Of a stretch of 63,114 bases of DNA, positions 7,299 through 19,282 are shown in pieces. The translations under genes were made by a program, and so were the position numbers. Numbering within the stretch: the first letter of the stretch is position 1; every line of letters starts with the position of its first letter. This DNA comes from Fictibacillus fluitans (GTDB lineage Bacteria > Bacillota > Bacilli > Bacillales > Fictibacillaceae), in the NCBI RefSeq assembly GCF_030418125.1, contig NZ_JAUHTR010000019.1, positions 1 to 63,114 of the forward strand, written 5' to 3'. The notes beneath the pieces were generated by a model. It was given only the letters and a program-made list of their open reading frames with translations, searched no databases and was not told where the DNA came from.

Positions 7299-8039
7299 TT
7301 ATTTATAGGTGACTCGATATAAATACAAGCCGTGCGGAGGTGCCGTTTTGCCTGCCGTGCTTCTGTCTTTTTCCGCCAGCATGGACCGGATGTCATCAGG
7401 CTGAATTCTGCCCTGGCCTGCATCGAGCAGGGTGCCCGCCATAATCCGGACCATGTTGTATAAAAACCCGTTGCCCCGGACTTTAAAAATAAGCTCATCT
7501 CCCGCTGTTTCCAGCTTGAACATGGAGATCGTCCTTACCTTGTCTTCCACTTCCGAACGTGCGGAGGAAAACGACGTAAAATCATGGGTGCCCGTGAAGA
7601 TCGCCATGGCTTCCTGTATTGCCGCATGATTCAGTGGATGAGGGAAGTGAGTGGCATAGTTCCGCCGAAAAACATCGGGTTCGCTCCCTGTCATCAGCCG
7701 GTAATGATATTCTTTCTCTTCCACGCTATACCGCGCATGAAAGTCCGAAGCCACAGCCTCCACATCCATGATGCGGATGTCTGCCGGCAACAGGGCATTC
7801 AGCGCCCTCTGCCATCGTTCTGCCACAATGGCAAGCGGGCTGTCAAAGTGAACCACCTGCCCGATGGCATGTACCCCTGCGTCCGTTCTTCCGGAAGCAG
7901 AAATCCTTACAGAGGTGCCTTTATGCATCTTGGCCAGGCTTCTTTCAATCTCCCGCTGAACCGTGCGGGCCCCGGGCTGCACCTGATACCCGGCAAATTG
8001 TGTGCCATCGTAACTTACTGTCGCTTTCCAGCGCTGCAT
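7299..8039 (-). CDS. truA: tRNA pseudouridine(38-40) synthase TruA
   Basis: 246 residues. TruA isomerises uridines 38, 39 and 40 in the anticodon arm of tRNAs. The catalytic Asp is in SGRTDAGVHA (about residue 55), and the N terminus ATVSYDGTQFAGYQ is typical. The start MQRWK behind AAAGGAG gives a length close to that of B. subtilis TruA; an in-frame ATG eight codons upstream overlaps ecfT. It is the last gene of the ecfA1-ecfA2-ecfT-truA run. Confidence 0.96.
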   Translation of the reverse strand: MQRWKATVSYDGTQFAGYQVQPGARTVQREIERSLAKMHKGTSVRISASGRTDAGVHAIGQVVHFDSPLAIVAERWQRALNALLPADIRIMDVEAVASDFHARYSVEEKEYHYRLMTGSEPDVFRRNYATHFPHPLNHAAIQEAMAIFTGTHDFTSFSSARSEVEDKVRTISMFKLETAGDELIFKVRGNGFLYNMVRIMAGTLLDAGQGRIQPDDIRSMLAEKDRSTAGKTAPPHGLYLYRVTYK

Positions 8040-8055
8040 ACCTTTAAACTCTCCT

Positions 8056-8859
8056 TTATCCATGCGTCCTTAACATAAAGAGAACGGCCGCCAGGATCAA
8101 CAGCAGGAAAAGCGCTCCGGTGTCCCTGAATCTCCAGTGCAGTACACGGAGCCTTGTCCTGCCTTCTCCTCCTCGGTAGCCGCGTGCTTCCATAGCAAGA
8201 GCCAGGTCTTCCGCCCGCTTAAATGAGGAGATGAATAAGGGCACCAGAAGCGGCACAAAGGCTTTAATCCGCTCTTTGACAGGTCCTGCGGTGAATTCGG
8301 CACCACGGGCCATCTGGGCCTTCATGATCTTCTCTGTCTCCTGAAGCAGCGTTGGAATAAAGCGGAGAGAGATTGACATCATAAGAGCAAATTCATGAAC
8401 AGGCAGCTTAACTTTTTTAAAAGGTCCAAGCAGGTATTCAAGTCCGTCCGTAATATCAATTGGCGTGGTCGTCAATGTCAAAAGAGATGTGACAAGGACA
8501 AGATACACCAGCCGGAGGGAAATGAAAGCCCCCTGCCGCAAACCGCCGTCATAGATCTTAAACCAGCCAAGATCATAGACGACCTCCCCCTGCTTGGTCA
8601 TAAGGATGTGCAGGATGAAGGTGAAGATCACAATGAAAAAGATCGGCTTTAAGCCTTTATACATGTAGCGGAGTGAGACTTGCGACAACAGGACCGCAGC
8701 GACTGCAAACACGCCAAGGATTCCGTAGGTCAGCCAGTTATTGGCCAAAAATACAACAAAAATGAATACAAAAATGCCAAGCAGCTTCGCCCGCGGATCC
8801 ATTTTATGAAGAACCGAAGTGCCCGGTATATACTGGCCGATGATCACATTATCTAGCAT
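8056..8859 (-). CDS. ecfT: ECF transporter transmembrane component EcfT
   Basis: 267 residues with about six membrane segments and the two cytosolic Ala-Arg-Gly coupling motifs (ARGAEFT and ARGYRG, about residues 185 and 220) that dock onto the ATPases. EcfT, EcfA1 and EcfA2 form the shared energising module used by many vitamin-binding S components encoded elsewhere. The start overlaps the end of ecfA2 by 7 nt, indicating translational coupling; an RBS GGAGGGTCC lies in the ecfA2 end. Confidence 0.96.
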   Translation of the reverse strand: MLDNVIIGQYIPGTSVLHKMDPRAKLLGIFVFIFVVFLANNWLTYGILGVFAVAAVLLSQVSLRYMYKGLKPIFFIVIFTFILHILMTKQGEVVYDLGWFKIYDGGLRQGAFISLRLVYLVLVTSLLTLTTTPIDITDGLEYLLGPFKKVKLPVHEFALMMSISLRFIPTLLQETEKIMKAQMARGAEFTAGPVKERIKAFVPLLVPLFISSFKRAEDLALAMEARGYRGGEGRTRLRVLHWRFRDTGALFLLLILAAVLFMLRTHG

Positions 8860-9725
8860 GTGGACCCTCCTTTGCCAAAGTCGGCAGAGATGGCCCTGGC
8901 TGTATCTTCAATGGTAAAGGACGACATCTCTGCCGGTTTACCGGTTTTCTCCTGCCACTTAAGCAAAAACTGAACCGTTTCCGGAACATCAAGGCCCACC
9001 GCCTGCAGCTCTCCCCTTTTGGCAAAGATCTCAGCCGGCGTTCCTTCCAGATAGGTAGATCCTTTCTCCATCACAAGAATCCGGTCCGCGTAATATGCAG
9101 CATCCTCCATGGAATGGGTGACAAGGATCGTCGTCATATTCCTTTGATCATGAAGCGTGCGGAACAAATCCATGATTTCTTTTCTTCCCCGCGGATCAAG
9201 GCCCGCTGTCGGTTCATCCAGAATCAAGACGTCAGGCTCCATGGCGAGCACTCCGGCTATAGCTACCCGGCGCATCTGTCCTCCGCTGAGATCAAAGGGT
9301 GACTTCTGAAGCACCTCGACAGGAAGTCCGACAAGCTTAATCATCTCATGAGCAACCCTTCTGGCCGCCTCTTCGCTTTGACCAAAATTCATCGGCCCGA
9401 ACATAACGTCCTTTTCCACCGTTTCGTCAAACAGCTGATGTTCAGGATATTGAAAAACGATTCCCACCCGTTTGCGGAGCGCCTTCAGCTGTTTTTTCTT
9501 CCCTCCGGCAGCAATCGTGAGGTCCCCCACCGTAATGGTGCCTTCCGATGGCTTCAATAACCCGTTCAAATGCTGAATCAGGGTTGATTTGCCGGAGCCG
9601 GTATGTCCGATGACAGCAAGGAACGTCCCGGAAGGAACAGAAAGGCTGACATCATGGAGGGCAAGCCGCTCAAAAGGCGTTCCTGCTTTGTAGCGATGGG
9701 TTAGTCCGCTGATTTTAATGTCCAT
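8853..9725 (-). CDS. ecfA2: ECF transporter ATP-binding protein EcfA2
   Basis: A 290-residue ABC ATPase with Walker A GHTGSGKST, signature LSGGQMRRV, Walker B VLILDEPTAGLDP and H-loop THS. It is the second ATPase of the energy-coupling factor module (YbaE in B. subtilis) and pairs with EcfA1. The C-terminal extension after the nucleotide-binding domain is usual for EcfA. The start codon lies 25 nt inside ecfA1 with GGTGG upstream. Confidence 0.96.
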   Translation of the reverse strand: MDIKISGLTHRYKAGTPFERLALHDVSLSVPSGTFLAVIGHTGSGKSTLIQHLNGLLKPSEGTITVGDLTIAAGGKKKQLKALRKRVGIVFQYPEHQLFDETVEKDVMFGPMNFGQSEEAARRVAHEMIKLVGLPVEVLQKSPFDLSGGQMRRVAIAGVLAMEPDVLILDEPTAGLDPRGRKEIMDLFRTLHDQRNMTTILVTHSMEDAAYYADRILVMEKGSTYLEGTPAEIFAKRGELQAVGLDVPETVQFLLKWQEKTGKPAEMSSFTIEDTARAISADFGKGGSTC

Positions 9726-10540
9726 AATGCATCCACCAATTCTTCCTGTGTCAAATGTTGTTCTTTCAGGCTGACGCCGTAGTCCCGGAGCGCCACCCCA
9801 AGTTTGAGCGAAAATGGAAGATCAAGCCCTGCATCCAGCAGCAGCGCTTCGTTTTGAAACACTTCCCGCGGGCTGCCGGCAGTTAGAATAGCACCCTGCT
9901 TCATCACAATGACTCTGTCGGCCCGTACGGCTTCCTCCAGATCATGGGTAATGGAAATGACAGTAATTCCTTCTTCCTCATTCAGCTGCTTCACAGTATC
10001 AATTACTTCCTTGCGGCCCATCGGATCCAGCATGGACGTCGCTTCATCCAGAATAATAATAGATGGCTTTTGAGCGATGATACCCGCGATGGCCACGCGC
10101 TGTTTTTGCCCTCCAGAAAGATGATGAGGCTCACTCTCGATGAAGTCCTGCATGTTCACACGGGCAATACTCGTTTCAATGCGCTTGATCATTTCCTCAC
10201 GGGGAACTCCAAAGTTCTCAAGACCGAAGGCCACATCATCCCTCACGCTTGTCCCGACAAACTGGTTGTCCGGATTTTGAAAAACGATGCCGACCCGCCT
10301 TCTGATCTCCCAAAGCTCTTCTTCATTTGCGGTTGTGTAGTCTTCTACCTTAACTTCTCCTGAACCAGGCAGAAGAAGTCCATTGAGCAGCTTAGCCAGT
10401 GTAGATTTCCCAGAACCGTTATGGCCGACGACCGCCAGCCATTCTCCTTTGTACACCGAGAGGCTCAAACCTGCCAGAGTCAGGTTTTCCTCACTCGGGT
10501 ACTGGAAGGAAACGTTGTTAACTTTAATGAGTTCCTTCAC
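9701..10540 (-). CDS. ecfA1: ECF transporter ATP-binding protein EcfA1
   Basis: A 279-residue ABC ATPase with Walker A GHNGSGKST, Q-loop FQNPDNQ, signature LSGGQKQRV, Walker B IIILDEATSMLDP and H-loop THD. It forms a heterodimer with EcfA2. The start is GTG behind GAGGGGGAG. It is the first gene after the rplQ terminator; I found no clear new promoter between them, so expression may depend on terminator readthrough or on an unrecognised promoter. Confidence 0.96.
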   Translation of the reverse strand: MKELIKVNNVSFQYPSEENLTLAGLSLSVYKGEWLAVVGHNGSGKSTLAKLLNGLLLPGSGEVKVEDYTTANEEELWEIRRRVGIVFQNPDNQFVGTSVRDDVAFGLENFGVPREEMIKRIETSIARVNMQDFIESEPHHLSGGQKQRVAIAGIIAQKPSIIILDEATSMLDPMGRKEVIDTVKQLNEEEGITVISITHDLEEAVRADRVIVMKQGAILTAGSPREVFQNEALLLDAGLDLPFSLKLGVALRDYGVSLKEQHLTQEELVDALWTLKSAD

Positions 10541-10590
10541 GTTTTTCTCCCCCTCAGCTCAGCTCTATTGATAAATTCCGTTTAAAACAT

Positions 10591-10635
10591 AAAAAAAGGG
10601 CAAGAAACGATCGCAATGACCCTGTCCCGCCCTTT
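10591..10635 (-). terminator. terminator after rplQ
   Basis: Minus strand AAAGGGC ... GCCCTTT with a 27-nt loop followed by TTTTTTT. It marks the end of the long rpsJ-rplQ ribosomal operon, possibly with partial readthrough into ecfA1. Confidence 0.75.
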
Positions 10636-10643
10636 ATTCATTA

Positions 10644-11006
10644 TTAAACTAATTCGATGATGACCATTGGTGCACCGTCACCACGGCGAGGACCGATCTT
10701 AGCGATACGAGTGTAACCACCATTACGCTCTGCATAACGAGGTCCAAGGTCACTAAATAGCTTTTGAAGCGCCTTTTGTCCAGATTCTTCGTTAGCTACT
10801 TCGTTACGAACGAAGCTTGCAGCTTGACGGCGTGCGTGAAGGTCTCCACGCTTACCAAGAGTGATCATCTTCTCAACAAATTTACGTACTTCCTTAGCAC
10901 GCGCTTCTGTTGTTTCGATACGATCATTAATAATTAAGTCTGTTGCCAAGTCACGCAGCATTGCGCGGCGAACAGCTGACACACGACCCAACTTTTGGTA
11001 ACCCAT
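10644..11006 (-). CDS. rplQ: 50S ribosomal protein L17 (bL17)
   Basis: 120 residues, usual Bacillus length, starting [20 protein letters not shown] and carrying the conserved [19 protein letters not shown] near the C terminus. L17 lies at the peptide exit region of the 50S subunit. It follows rpoA by 89 nt with a GGAGGGA RBS and is the last gene of the operon before a terminator. Confidence 0.99.
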   Translation of the reverse strand: MGYQKLGRVSAVRRAMLRDLATDLIINDRIETTEARAKEVRKFVEKMITLGKRGDLHARRQAASFVRNEVANEESGQKALQKLFSDLGPRYAERNGGYTRIAKIGPRRGDGAPMVIIELV

Positions 11007-11095
11007 GTCTATTCCCTCCTTCTGTGCTTTTTGCAGACAGGGAGGCTGTTACGAGTAACAGTCACCTGTGAAAAAGCGAATTCTAGTCTGTCAGA

Positions 11096-12040
11096 TTAAT
11101 CGTCAGCACGTAAGGAAAGTCCAAGCTCGTCAAGTTTCTCCTGAACTTCTTCAAGAGACTTCTTACCGAGGTTGCGTACTTTCATCATGTCTTCTTCTGA
11201 TTTATTAGCAAGTTCTTGAACTGTATTAATACCAGCGCGTTTGAGGCAGTTGTAAGAACGCACAGAAAGATCAAGTTCCTCAATTGTCATTTCCAGAACT
11301 TTTTCTTTTTGGTCTTCTTCTTTTTCAACCATAATTTCAGCTTTTTGCGCTTGATCGGTCAGTCCGACAAAGATATTCAAATGTTCGGTAATGATCTTCG
11401 CTCCAAGAGAAACTGCCTCTTCAGGACGGATGCTTCCATCTGTCCAAATGTCAAATGTGAGTTTATCATAGTTGGTCACTTGTCCAACGCGAGTATTTTC
11501 AACCTGGTAGTTCACACGGGAGATTGGTGTGTAGATAGAATCCACAGGAATAACCCCGATTGGAAGATCTTCAGACTTATTGCCTTCCGCCTGTACATAA
11601 CCGCGGCCTCGTTTTGCATTCAGCTTCATTTGGAAATGAGCGCCTTCTGCAAGAGTGGCAATGTGAAGATCCGGATTCAGAATCTCTACATCACTATCAT
11701 GTGTAATATCACCAGCTGTAACGACTCCCTCACCCTGTACATCTATTTCCAATGTCTTATCTTCATCAGAATAAATCTTCATTGCAAGCTTCTTCAGGTT
11801 AAGGATGATGGTAGTTACATCTTCCACCACACCTTCTACTGTAGAGAACTCATGCAACACGCCATTAATCTGAATGGATGTAACAGCTGCACCAGGCAGT
11901 GAGGATAATAGGATACGACGTAAGGAGTTGCCCAGTGTAGTACCATATCCACGTTCAAGTGGTTCAACAACAAACTTTCCATATGTGGCATCGTCGCTGA
12001 TTTCAACCGTTTCAATTCTTGGCTTTTCGATTTCGATCAT
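11096..12040 (-). CDS. rpoA: RNA polymerase alpha subunit
   Basis: 314 residues, as in B. subtilis. The N-terminal domain (residues 1-230, with [20 protein letters not shown] for dimerisation and assembly) is joined by an acidic KEEDQKEK linker to the C-terminal domain ([15 protein letters not shown] and [12 protein letters not shown]) that contacts UP elements and activators. The 177-nt gap before it (12041-12217) is AT-rich, with TATAAT-like runs on the minus strand but no convincing -35, and small hairpins GTCGA/TCGAC and GGGC/GCCC near the RBS. It may hold a weak internal promoter. Confidence 0.99.
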   Translation of the reverse strand: MIEIEKPRIETVEISDDATYGKFVVEPLERGYGTTLGNSLRRILLSSLPGAAVTSIQINGVLHEFSTVEGVVEDVTTIILNLKKLAMKIYSDEDKTLEIDVQGEGVVTAGDITHDSDVEILNPDLHIATLAEGAHFQMKLNAKRGRGYVQAEGNKSEDLPIGVIPVDSIYTPISRVNYQVENTRVGQVTNYDKLTFDIWTDGSIRPEEAVSLGAKIITEHLNIFVGLTDQAQKAEIMVEKEEDQKEKVLEMTIEELDLSVRSYNCLKRAGINTVQELANKSEEDMMKVRNLGKKSLEEVQEKLDELGLSLRADD

Positions 12041-12217
12041 TCAACTAAACCCTCCTTCAAACGTCGAACCTCGACTTTGGGCTGAATCGCCCTGCCGAAA
12101 TTCCCCAATGGCATTTCCGACTAAAACAACTAATTAGTGTTCTTCACCAAAACATATATTATACATACCCATTATAGACAGGTTATACATATAATATACC
12201 GCAGAGTGTAACTAAAG

Positions 12218-12616
12218 TTACACGCGGCGGCGTTTTGGAGGACGGCATCCGTTATGAGGAACAGGTGTAACATCGCGAATAGCTGTTACTTCTAGACCTA
12301 CCGCTTGAAGGGCACGAATTGCAGCTTCACGGCCAGCACCAGGGCCTTTAACAGAAACCTCTAGTGTTTTCATGCCATTTTCCATTGCAGTCTTACCAGC
12401 AGTTTCAGCTGCCATTTGTGCTGCGAATGGAGTTGATTTACGAGAACCTTTGAATCCCATGTGGCCAGATGTAGCCCAAGAGATTGCATTCCCGTGTGTA
12501 TCAGTGATCGTAATAATCGTGTTGTTGAATGTAGAGCGGATATGCGCGATACCAGTCTCAATATTCTTTTTCACACGACGCTTACGAGTGTTTGTTTTAC
12601 GTTGTTGCTTCGCCAT
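12218..12616 (-). CDS. rpsK: 30S ribosomal protein S11 (uS11)
   Basis: 132 residues, starting [20 protein letters not shown] and ending [11 protein letters not shown]11 lines the mRNA exit side of the 30S platform. The body carries the family signatures [15 protein letters not shown] and SARK-like [14 protein letters not shown]. Nineteen nt after rpsM, with GGAGGT before the ATG. Confidence 0.99.
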   Translation of the reverse strand: MAKQQRKTNTRKRRVKKNIETGIAHIRSTFNNTIITITDTHGNAISWATSGHMGFKGSRKSTPFAAQMAAETAGKTAMENGMKTLEVSVKGPGAGREAAIRALQAVGLEVTAIRDVTPVPHNGCRPPKRRRV

Positions 12617-12635
12617 TAGAGTTTACCTCCTTTAC

Positions 12636-13001
12636 TTACTTTTTCTTATTCGCTACTGTACGACGAGGTCCTTTACGAGTACGAGAGTTGTTCTTCGTAT
12701 TTTGACCACGAACCGGAAGGCCGCGACGGTGGCGGATTCCACGGAAGCTGCCGATCTCGATCAGACGCTTGATGTTAAGGGATACTTCACGACGAAGGTC
12801 ACCTTCAACTTTAATCTTGTCGATTGCTTCACGGATTTTATTCAATTCATCTTCAGTAAGATCACGAACGCGAGTTTCTTCGGATACACCAGCTTCAGCA
12901 AGAACTTGCTGTGCTTTCGTTTTACCAATTCCGAAGATGTAAGTTAGTGAAATGACAACTCGCTTATCGCGTGGAACGTCGACTCCTGCAATACGTGCCA
13001 T
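12636..13001 (-). CDS. rpsM: 30S ribosomal protein S13 (uS13)
   Basis: 121 residues with the H2TH-type N-terminal part ([19 protein letters not shown]), the central [12 protein letters not shown] motif and a basic C-terminal tail ([12 protein letters not shown]) that contacts P-site tRNA. S13 also forms the intersubunit bridge with L5. RBS GGAGGTGCT. Confidence 0.99.
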   Translation of the reverse strand: MARIAGVDVPRDKRVVISLTYIFGIGKTKAQQVLAEAGVSEETRVRDLTEDELNKIREAIDKIKVEGDLRREVSLNIKRLIEIGSFRGIRHRRGLPVRGQNTKNNSRTRKGPRRTVANKKK

Positions 13002-13020
13002 AATGTAGCACCTCCTTAGA

Positions 13021-13137
<117 letters not shown>

Positions 13138-13170
13138 TTAAACCTCCTTATGTTCACGGAGTACGATTTT

Positions 13171-13389
13171 TTATTTAAAGCGATACGTTATACGACCACG
13201 TGATAAGTCATATGGAGACAATTCTACGGTAACTTTATCTCCTGGTAAAATCCGAATGTAGTGCATGCGGATCTTCCCGGAAACATGTGCCAGAATTTTA
13301 TGTCCATTCTCAAGCTCCACACGGAACATGGCGTTTGGCAGTGGTTCGATAACCGTACCTTCTACCTCAATTACATCGTCTTTAGCCAT
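13171..13389 (-). CDS. infA: translation initiation factor IF-1
   Basis: 72 residues, a single OB fold ([20 protein letters not shown]... [21 protein letters not shown]). IF-1 occupies the 30S A site during initiation and stimulates IF-2 and IF-3. The start overlaps the end of the upstream KOW gene by 8 nt, so the two are likely translationally coupled. Confidence 0.99.
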   Translation of the reverse strand: MAKDDVIEVEGTVIEPLPNAMFRVELENGHKILAHVSGKIRMHYIRILPGDKVTVELSPYDLSRGRITYRFK

Positions 13390-13705
13390 CGATATGGTCT
13401 CCCTTCTTCAGAGCAATGACTTTCTCGTCGGAAAACTTCGCTACTGCGTACCGTAGTTTGCCATTAGTTACACGGCCTGTTTCAAGAATGCTTCTTGCAA
13501 CTTCCGGAGAAACAAAATCTAGTAGTTCTAAGTGAATCAGGTTCTTACGTTTGGCGCGATCATATTTGCGCTTATCGCCATCTGCGATAAGTACAAAGCG
13601 ATCATCCAGGATATTAACGATGACACCCAATTTCTCTGCGTCTCTTCCCTTAATGATTCGAACCATTTGTCCTATCTGGGGCATCGATTCAGAATCGCTA
13701 ACCAT
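13382..13705 (-). CDS. KOW-domain RNA-binding protein (YbzG/L14e-like)
   Basis: A 107-residue protein with an N-terminal KOW motif ([22 protein letters not shown]) and then a basic [18 protein letters not shown] segment. It corresponds to the small ribosomal L14e-like gene between map and infA in Bacillus (ybzG). Function is not established; the KOW fold and position in the ribosomal operon suggest an rRNA-binding role. It starts with ATG behind a GGTGAT-type RBS, 14 nt after map. Confidence 0.9.
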   Translation of the reverse strand: MVSDSESMPQIGQMVRIIKGRDAEKLGVIVNILDDRFVLIADGDKRKYDRAKRKNLIHLELLDFVSPEVARSILETGRVTNGKLRYAVAKFSDEKVIALKKGDHIDG

Positions 13706-13719
13706 TATATCACCTTCAC

Positions 13720-15116
<1,397 letters not shown>

Positions 15117-15188
15117 CTAATCCCTCCATACTCACTAATCTTGCCAATAGACCGAGGGTTTGAGGGAAGAGATTGTCTTCCCTTACCT

Positions 15189-16490
15189 CTACTTAATGAA
15201 GCCCTTGTAATGCCGTTTGATCAACTGGCTTTCAATTTGCTTCATTGTGTCTAATGCCACACCTACAACAATCAGTAAGCTCGTGCCGCCAATCTGAATC
15301 GAAGACGGAAGGTTGAGCCCTGGAATTGCTGTAAAGATTACCGGGAGAATAGCGATAAACGCAAGGAATAGAGATCCTACAAAAGTTAATCGATATAAAA
15401 TTTTCGTAATATACGATTGGGTGTTTGCTCCCGGACGAATGCCTGGGATGTATCCACCCTGTTTCCTCAAGTTGTCAGCCATTTGCTCTGGATTGACCTG
15501 AATGAACGTGTAGAAGTACGAAAATCCAATAATTAAAAGCGCATATAAAATCATTCCGACTGGCTGGGTGTAGTCAAACGTGCTGACAATCCACTTTGTT
15601 ACATCATTTTGCTCGAAGAAGCCGGCAATGGTGCGTGGAGTGATAATCAAGGAAATCGCAAAGATAACCGGGATTACTCCTGCTGCGTTGACTTTAATCG
15701 GCAAATGAGTGGATTGGCCGCCAACAGGATTTGTTCCGACGACGCGTTTAGCATACTGGATCGGGATCTTGCGCAAACCTTGTTGAATGTAGATAACGCC
15801 GACAACGATTAAAATAATAGCGACCAGTAACAGAAGTACAGTTACAATATGCATAAACAGCTGATCGCTTGCGCCTTTGAATTGCGCTGCATATATCTGG
15901 TTAACAGCTGTAGGAATAGCTGCGACAATCCCCGCGAAAATGAGAACGGAAATCCCATTTCCAATTCCCTTTAGGGTAATCTGCTCACCTAACCACATCA
16001 AAAAGGCAGTTCCGGCAGTTAACACTAACGCAATAAACAAATACGTCATGATTCCTGGGTTTGCAATCAGTCCTGGGAACAGGTTGTTAAACCCAATGGA
16101 CATCCCGACAGCCTGGATAAAACCAAGGACAATCGTTCCGTATCTGGTGAACTGAGCCAGCTTGCGTCGGCCCACTTCCCCTTGTTTACTCCACTCGGTG
16201 AACTTAGGAACCACATCCATCTGAAGCAGCTGAACAATGATTGATGCTGTAATGTATGGCATGATACCCATTGCAAAGATGGAGAAGTTTTTTAATGCTC
16301 CACCACCGAACGTGTTCAAGAATCCAAAAATACTTGCGTTATTTTCAGTACCAAACTTAAGAACCTCGCGATTCACACCTGGAACAGGAATAAACGTTCC
16401 GATCCTGAAAACGATCAGCATCAAAAGTGTAAACAGGATCTTGTTTCTCAGATCACCCACACGCATAATGTTGGAGATTGTCCGGAACAT
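15189..16490 (-). CDS. secY: preprotein translocase channel subunit SecY
   Basis: 433 residues with ten transmembrane segments, forming the protein-conducting channel with SecE (encoded at 42428-42634) and SecG. Characteristic stretches are FIPVPGVNRE after TM1, the plug-region GFLNTFGGGALKNFSIFAMG, and the cytosolic loop IPIQYAKRVVG and QGGYIPGIRPG that bind SecA and ribosomes. Its start codon overlaps the rplO stop by 1 nt. Confidence 0.99.
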   Translation of the reverse strand: MFRTISNIMRVGDLRNKILFTLLMLIVFRIGTFIPVPGVNREVLKFGTENNASIFGFLNTFGGGALKNFSIFAMGIMPYITASIIVQLLQMDVVPKFTEWSKQGEVGRRKLAQFTRYGTIVLGFIQAVGMSIGFNNLFPGLIANPGIMTYLFIALVLTAGTAFLMWLGEQITLKGIGNGISVLIFAGIVAAIPTAVNQIYAAQFKGASDQLFMHIVTVLLLLVAIILIVVGVIYIQQGLRKIPIQYAKRVVGTNPVGGQSTHLPIKVNAAGVIPVIFAISLIITPRTIAGFFEQNDVTKWIVSTFDYTQPVGMILYALLIIGFSYFYTFIQVNPEQMADNLRKQGGYIPGIRPGANTQSYITKILYRLTFVGSLFLAFIAILPVIFTAIPGLNLPSSIQIGGTSLLIVVGVALDTMKQIESQLIKRHYKGFIK

Positions 16491-16930
16491 TAAATCACCT
16501 CAGTTTTTCCGCCGGCCGATTCAATCGCTTCTTTCGCAGAAGCTGAGAATTTATGGGCCTTAACTGTAAGCTTAACTCCTAACGTGCCATTTCCTAACAC
16601 TTTAATGCCGCTGTTTTCTTTGCTTACCACACCAGTTTCGATAAGAAGTTCCGGAGTTACCTCTGTACCTTCTTCAAAACGTGCAAGCTTTTCAAGATTA
16701 ACAATTGAGTACTCTTTACGAGTAGGGTTTGTGAAGCCACGTTTAGGCAAACGACGTGCTAATGGATTTTGTCCACCCTCAAATCCAGGACGAACTCCTC
16801 CACCAGAACGTGCTTTTTGACCTTTGTGTCCACGACCACTTGTTTTACCATTTCCTGAACCGATACCACGTCCTACGCGGTTGCGTGTTGAACGGGATCC
16901 TTCAGCTGGTTTCAACTCATGAAGTTTCAT
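16490..16930 (-). CDS. rplO: 50S ribosomal protein L15 (uL15)
   Basis: 146 residues with the Gly/Arg-rich N-terminal extension ([19 protein letters not shown]) that threads into 23S rRNA, followed by a globular domain. RBS GGAGGTGCTCAG. Cotranscribed with rpmD and secY. Confidence 0.99.
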   Translation of the reverse strand: MKLHELKPAEGSRSTRNRVGRGIGSGNGKTSGRGHKGQKARSGGGVRPGFEGGQNPLARRLPKRGFTNPTRKEYSIVNLEKLARFEEGTEVTPELLIETGVVSKENSGIKVLGNGTLGVKLTVKAHKFSASAKEAIESAGGKTEVI

Positions 16931-16961
16931 CTGAGCACCTCCTCATGATTTAATTAGCGTT

Positions 16962-17150
16962 TTACGCGTCGATTTCGTTTACAGTTACAAGGTGAGATAC
17001 CTTGTTAACCATACCACGGATAGCTTGGTTGTCTTCGTGAACAACCGTTTGATGCATTTTTCTAAGACCTAAAGTCTTAACAGTTACACGCTGATTCTCA
17101 GGACGTCCGATAACACTGCGTGTGAGGGTGATTTCTAATTTCTTAGCCAT
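16962..17150 (-). CDS. rpmD: 50S ribosomal protein L30 (uL30)
   Basis: 62 residues of the ferredoxin-like L30 fold ([20 protein letters not shown], then [15 protein letters not shown]). It lies 13 nt after rpsE with GGAGGGAACAG before the ATG, in the order rpsE-rpmD-rplO. Confidence 0.98.
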   Translation of the reverse strand: MAKKLEITLTRSVIGRPENQRVTVKTLGLRKMHQTVVHEDNQAIRGMVNKVSHLVTVNEIDA

Positions 17151-17163
17151 CTCTGTTCCCTCC

Positions 17164-17661
17164 TTAACCTAAAAGCTCTTCGACTGATTTGCCGCGAAGT
17201 TTCGCAACATCCTCAGCGCGTTTAAGATTTCTTAATCCTTCGATCGTAGCACGCACCATGTTGATAGGGTTGTTAGATCCAAGTGATTTAGAAAGAATAT
17301 CAGCTACTCCAGCAAGTTCGAGTACCGCACGGACAGGTCCACCTGCGATAACTCCAGTACCCTCGGAAGCAGGCTTAAGCAATACTTTTCCTGCGCCAAA
17401 TTGTCCTGTAATTTGGTGAGGGATTGTTGTACGAACAACTGGTACTGTAATAAGATTTTTCTTAGCGTCTTCAATTGCTTTTCGGATCGCGTCTGGAACC
17501 TCTTGGGCTTTACCAGTACCAAATCCGACATGACCATTCTTGTCACCAACGACAACAACTGCAGCAAAGCGGAAACGACGTCCACCTTTTACAACCTTCG
17601 CTACACGGTTGACCGTTACGACACGTTCTTCAAGTTCAAGTTTATTAGGGTCGATACGCAT
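17164..17661 (-). CDS. rpsE: 30S ribosomal protein S5 (uS5)
   Basis: 165 residues: N-terminal double-stranded-RNA-binding domain ([22 protein letters not shown]) and C-terminal domain ([17 protein letters not shown]). S5 sits at the mRNA entrance and contributes to decoding fidelity. The VKGGRRFRF loop, where spectinomycin resistance mutations arise in other bacteria, is intact. Confidence 0.99.
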   Translation of the reverse strand: MRIDPNKLELEERVVTVNRVAKVVKGGRRFRFAAVVVVGDKNGHVGFGTGKAQEVPDAIRKAIEDAKKNLITVPVVRTTIPHQITGQFGAGKVLLKPASEGTGVIAGGPVRAVLELAGVADILSKSLGSNNPINMVRATIEGLRNLKRAEDVAKLRGKSVEELLG

Positions 17662-17678
17662 CAGTTTCCCTCCTTCTA

Positions 17679-18041
17679 TTAAAATTCTAACCCAGCCTCA
17701 CGGGCTGCATCAGCTAATGCTTTTACACGTCCATGATATAAATAACCGCCACGGTCGAATACTACTACTTTAACGCCTTTTTCTGTACCGCGCTTAGCAA
17801 TCGCTTCGCCGATTGCTTTAGCAGCTTCAACGTTACCGCCGTTCTCGAGGCCTGCTTCTTTATCCATAGAAGAGGCAGATGCGATTGTAACTCCGTTCAC
17901 ATCATCGATCAGCTGAGCATAAATATGCTTGCTGGAACGGAATACGTTCAAACGAGGACGTTCTGCTGTTCCGATTACAGAGCGGCGAACACGAGCATGT
18001 CTTTTTTTACGAGCGACATTTTTATCCGCTTTAGTGATCAT
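17679..18041 (-). CDS. rplR: 50S ribosomal protein L18 (uL18)
   Basis: 120 residues. L18 binds 5S rRNA together with L5. Motifs: [20 protein letters not shown] and the C-terminal [20 protein letters not shown]. The start MITKADKN is chosen because GGAG lies 8 nt upstream; the ATG three codons earlier would sit only 3 nt from the RBS. Confidence 0.98.
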   Translation of the reverse strand: MITKADKNVARKKRHARVRRSVIGTAERPRLNVFRSSKHIYAQLIDDVNGVTIASASSMDKEAGLENGGNVEAAKAIGEAIAKRGTEKGVKVVVFDRGGYLYHGRVKALADAAREAGLEF

Positions 18042-18076
18042 CCTATGCACTCCTTTCCACTAACTTCTTAACCGGC

Positions 18077-18613
18077 TTATTTACCAGTTTTACCTTCTTT
18101 ACGTCGTACAAACTCACCTTCATAACGAATTCCTTTACCTTTGTAAGGCTCTGGAGAACGGATTGAACGGATGTTTGCTGCAACTTCACCCACACGCTGC
18201 TTGTCGATACCTTTAACTACCACTCTTGTGTTAGAAGGAACATCGATGTCGATTCCATTTTCAGGAACGATTTCTACTGGGTGAGAGTATCCAACGTTAA
18301 GGATCAGTTTGTTTCCAGATTTAGATGCACGGTAACCTACACCAATGATTTCGAGTGCTCTTTCGTAGCCGTTAGTAACACCGATAACCATGTTGTTAAG
18401 TACGCTTCTAGTTGTTCCGTGTAAAGCACGATGTTCTTTGTGATCGCTCGGGCGTTCAAAAGTGATTGTGCTTTCAGCCACGGTAATTTTAATATCTTTG
18501 CTGAATTGACGAGTTAGTTCTCCCTTTGGCCCTTTAACAGTTACGAAGTTATCCTTCATATCAACTGTTACGCCGCTTGGGATCTCTACAGGTTTATTAC
18601 CTACGCGAGACAT
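18077..18613 (-). CDS. rplF: 50S ribosomal protein L6 (uL6)
   Basis: 178 residues with two tandem alpha/beta domains; L6 lies near the sarcin-ricin loop and stalk base. N terminus [17 protein letters not shown] and C-terminal [14 protein letters not shown] are family signatures. Follows rpsH by 28 nt with GGAGGTGTC. Confidence 0.99.
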   Translation of the reverse strand: MSRVGNKPVEIPSGVTVDMKDNFVTVKGPKGELTRQFSKDIKITVAESTITFERPSDHKEHRALHGTTRSVLNNMVIGVTNGYERALEIIGVGYRASKSGNKLILNVGYSHPVEIVPENGIDIDVPSNTRVVVKGIDKQRVGEVAANIRSIRSPEPYKGKGIRYEGEFVRRKEGKTGK

Positions 18614-18641
18614 AATGACACCTCCATTCGCTGCTTGAATT

Positions 18642-19040
18642 TTACCAAACGTAAGCTAATACTTCGCCGCCGACTTGTTGCTGGCGAGCTTCTTTGTCAG
18701 TTAGAATGCCTTTTGAAGTGGATACTAGCGCAATCCCCAATCCTCCAAGTACTCGTGGAAGTTCAGTTGATTTTGCGTATACACGTAGACCAGGCTTGCT
18801 GATTCTTTTAAGACCAGTAATTACACGCTCATTGTTAGAACCGTATTTAAGGAAGATGCGAATCATCCCTTGTTTATTATCTTCAATGTATTCCACATCG
18901 CGTACAAAACCTTCACGCTTGAGGATTTCTGCGATCTCTTTTTTAATTGTAGAACCAGGAACCTCTAGTTTATCGTGACGAACAGTATTGGCGTTGCGAA
19001 TACGAGTAAGCATATCTGCAATTGGATCTGTCATGACCAT
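18642..19040 (-). CDS. rpsH: 30S ribosomal protein S8 (uS8)
   Basis: 132 residues, starting [18 protein letters not shown] as in B. subtilis and ending with the 16S-binding [14 protein letters not shown]... [10 protein letters not shown]8 organises the central domain of 16S rRNA. RBS GGAGGTAAATATC. Confidence 0.99.
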   Translation of the reverse strand: MVMTDPIADMLTRIRNANTVRHDKLEVPGSTIKKEIAEILKREGFVRDVEYIEDNKQGMIRIFLKYGSNNERVITGLKRISKPGLRVYAKSTELPRVLGGLGIALVSTSKGILTDKEARQQQVGGEVLAYVW

Positions 19041-19071
19041 TGATATTTACCTCCTTCCCTTTGTCAGGGTA

Positions 19072-19275
<204 letters not shown>

Positions 19276-19282
19276 TTAAAGA

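Noticed and set aside
12041-12217. Internal promoter before rpoA
   Set aside because: Several TATAAT-like runs but no -35 at suitable spacing; kept only as a remark under rpoA.
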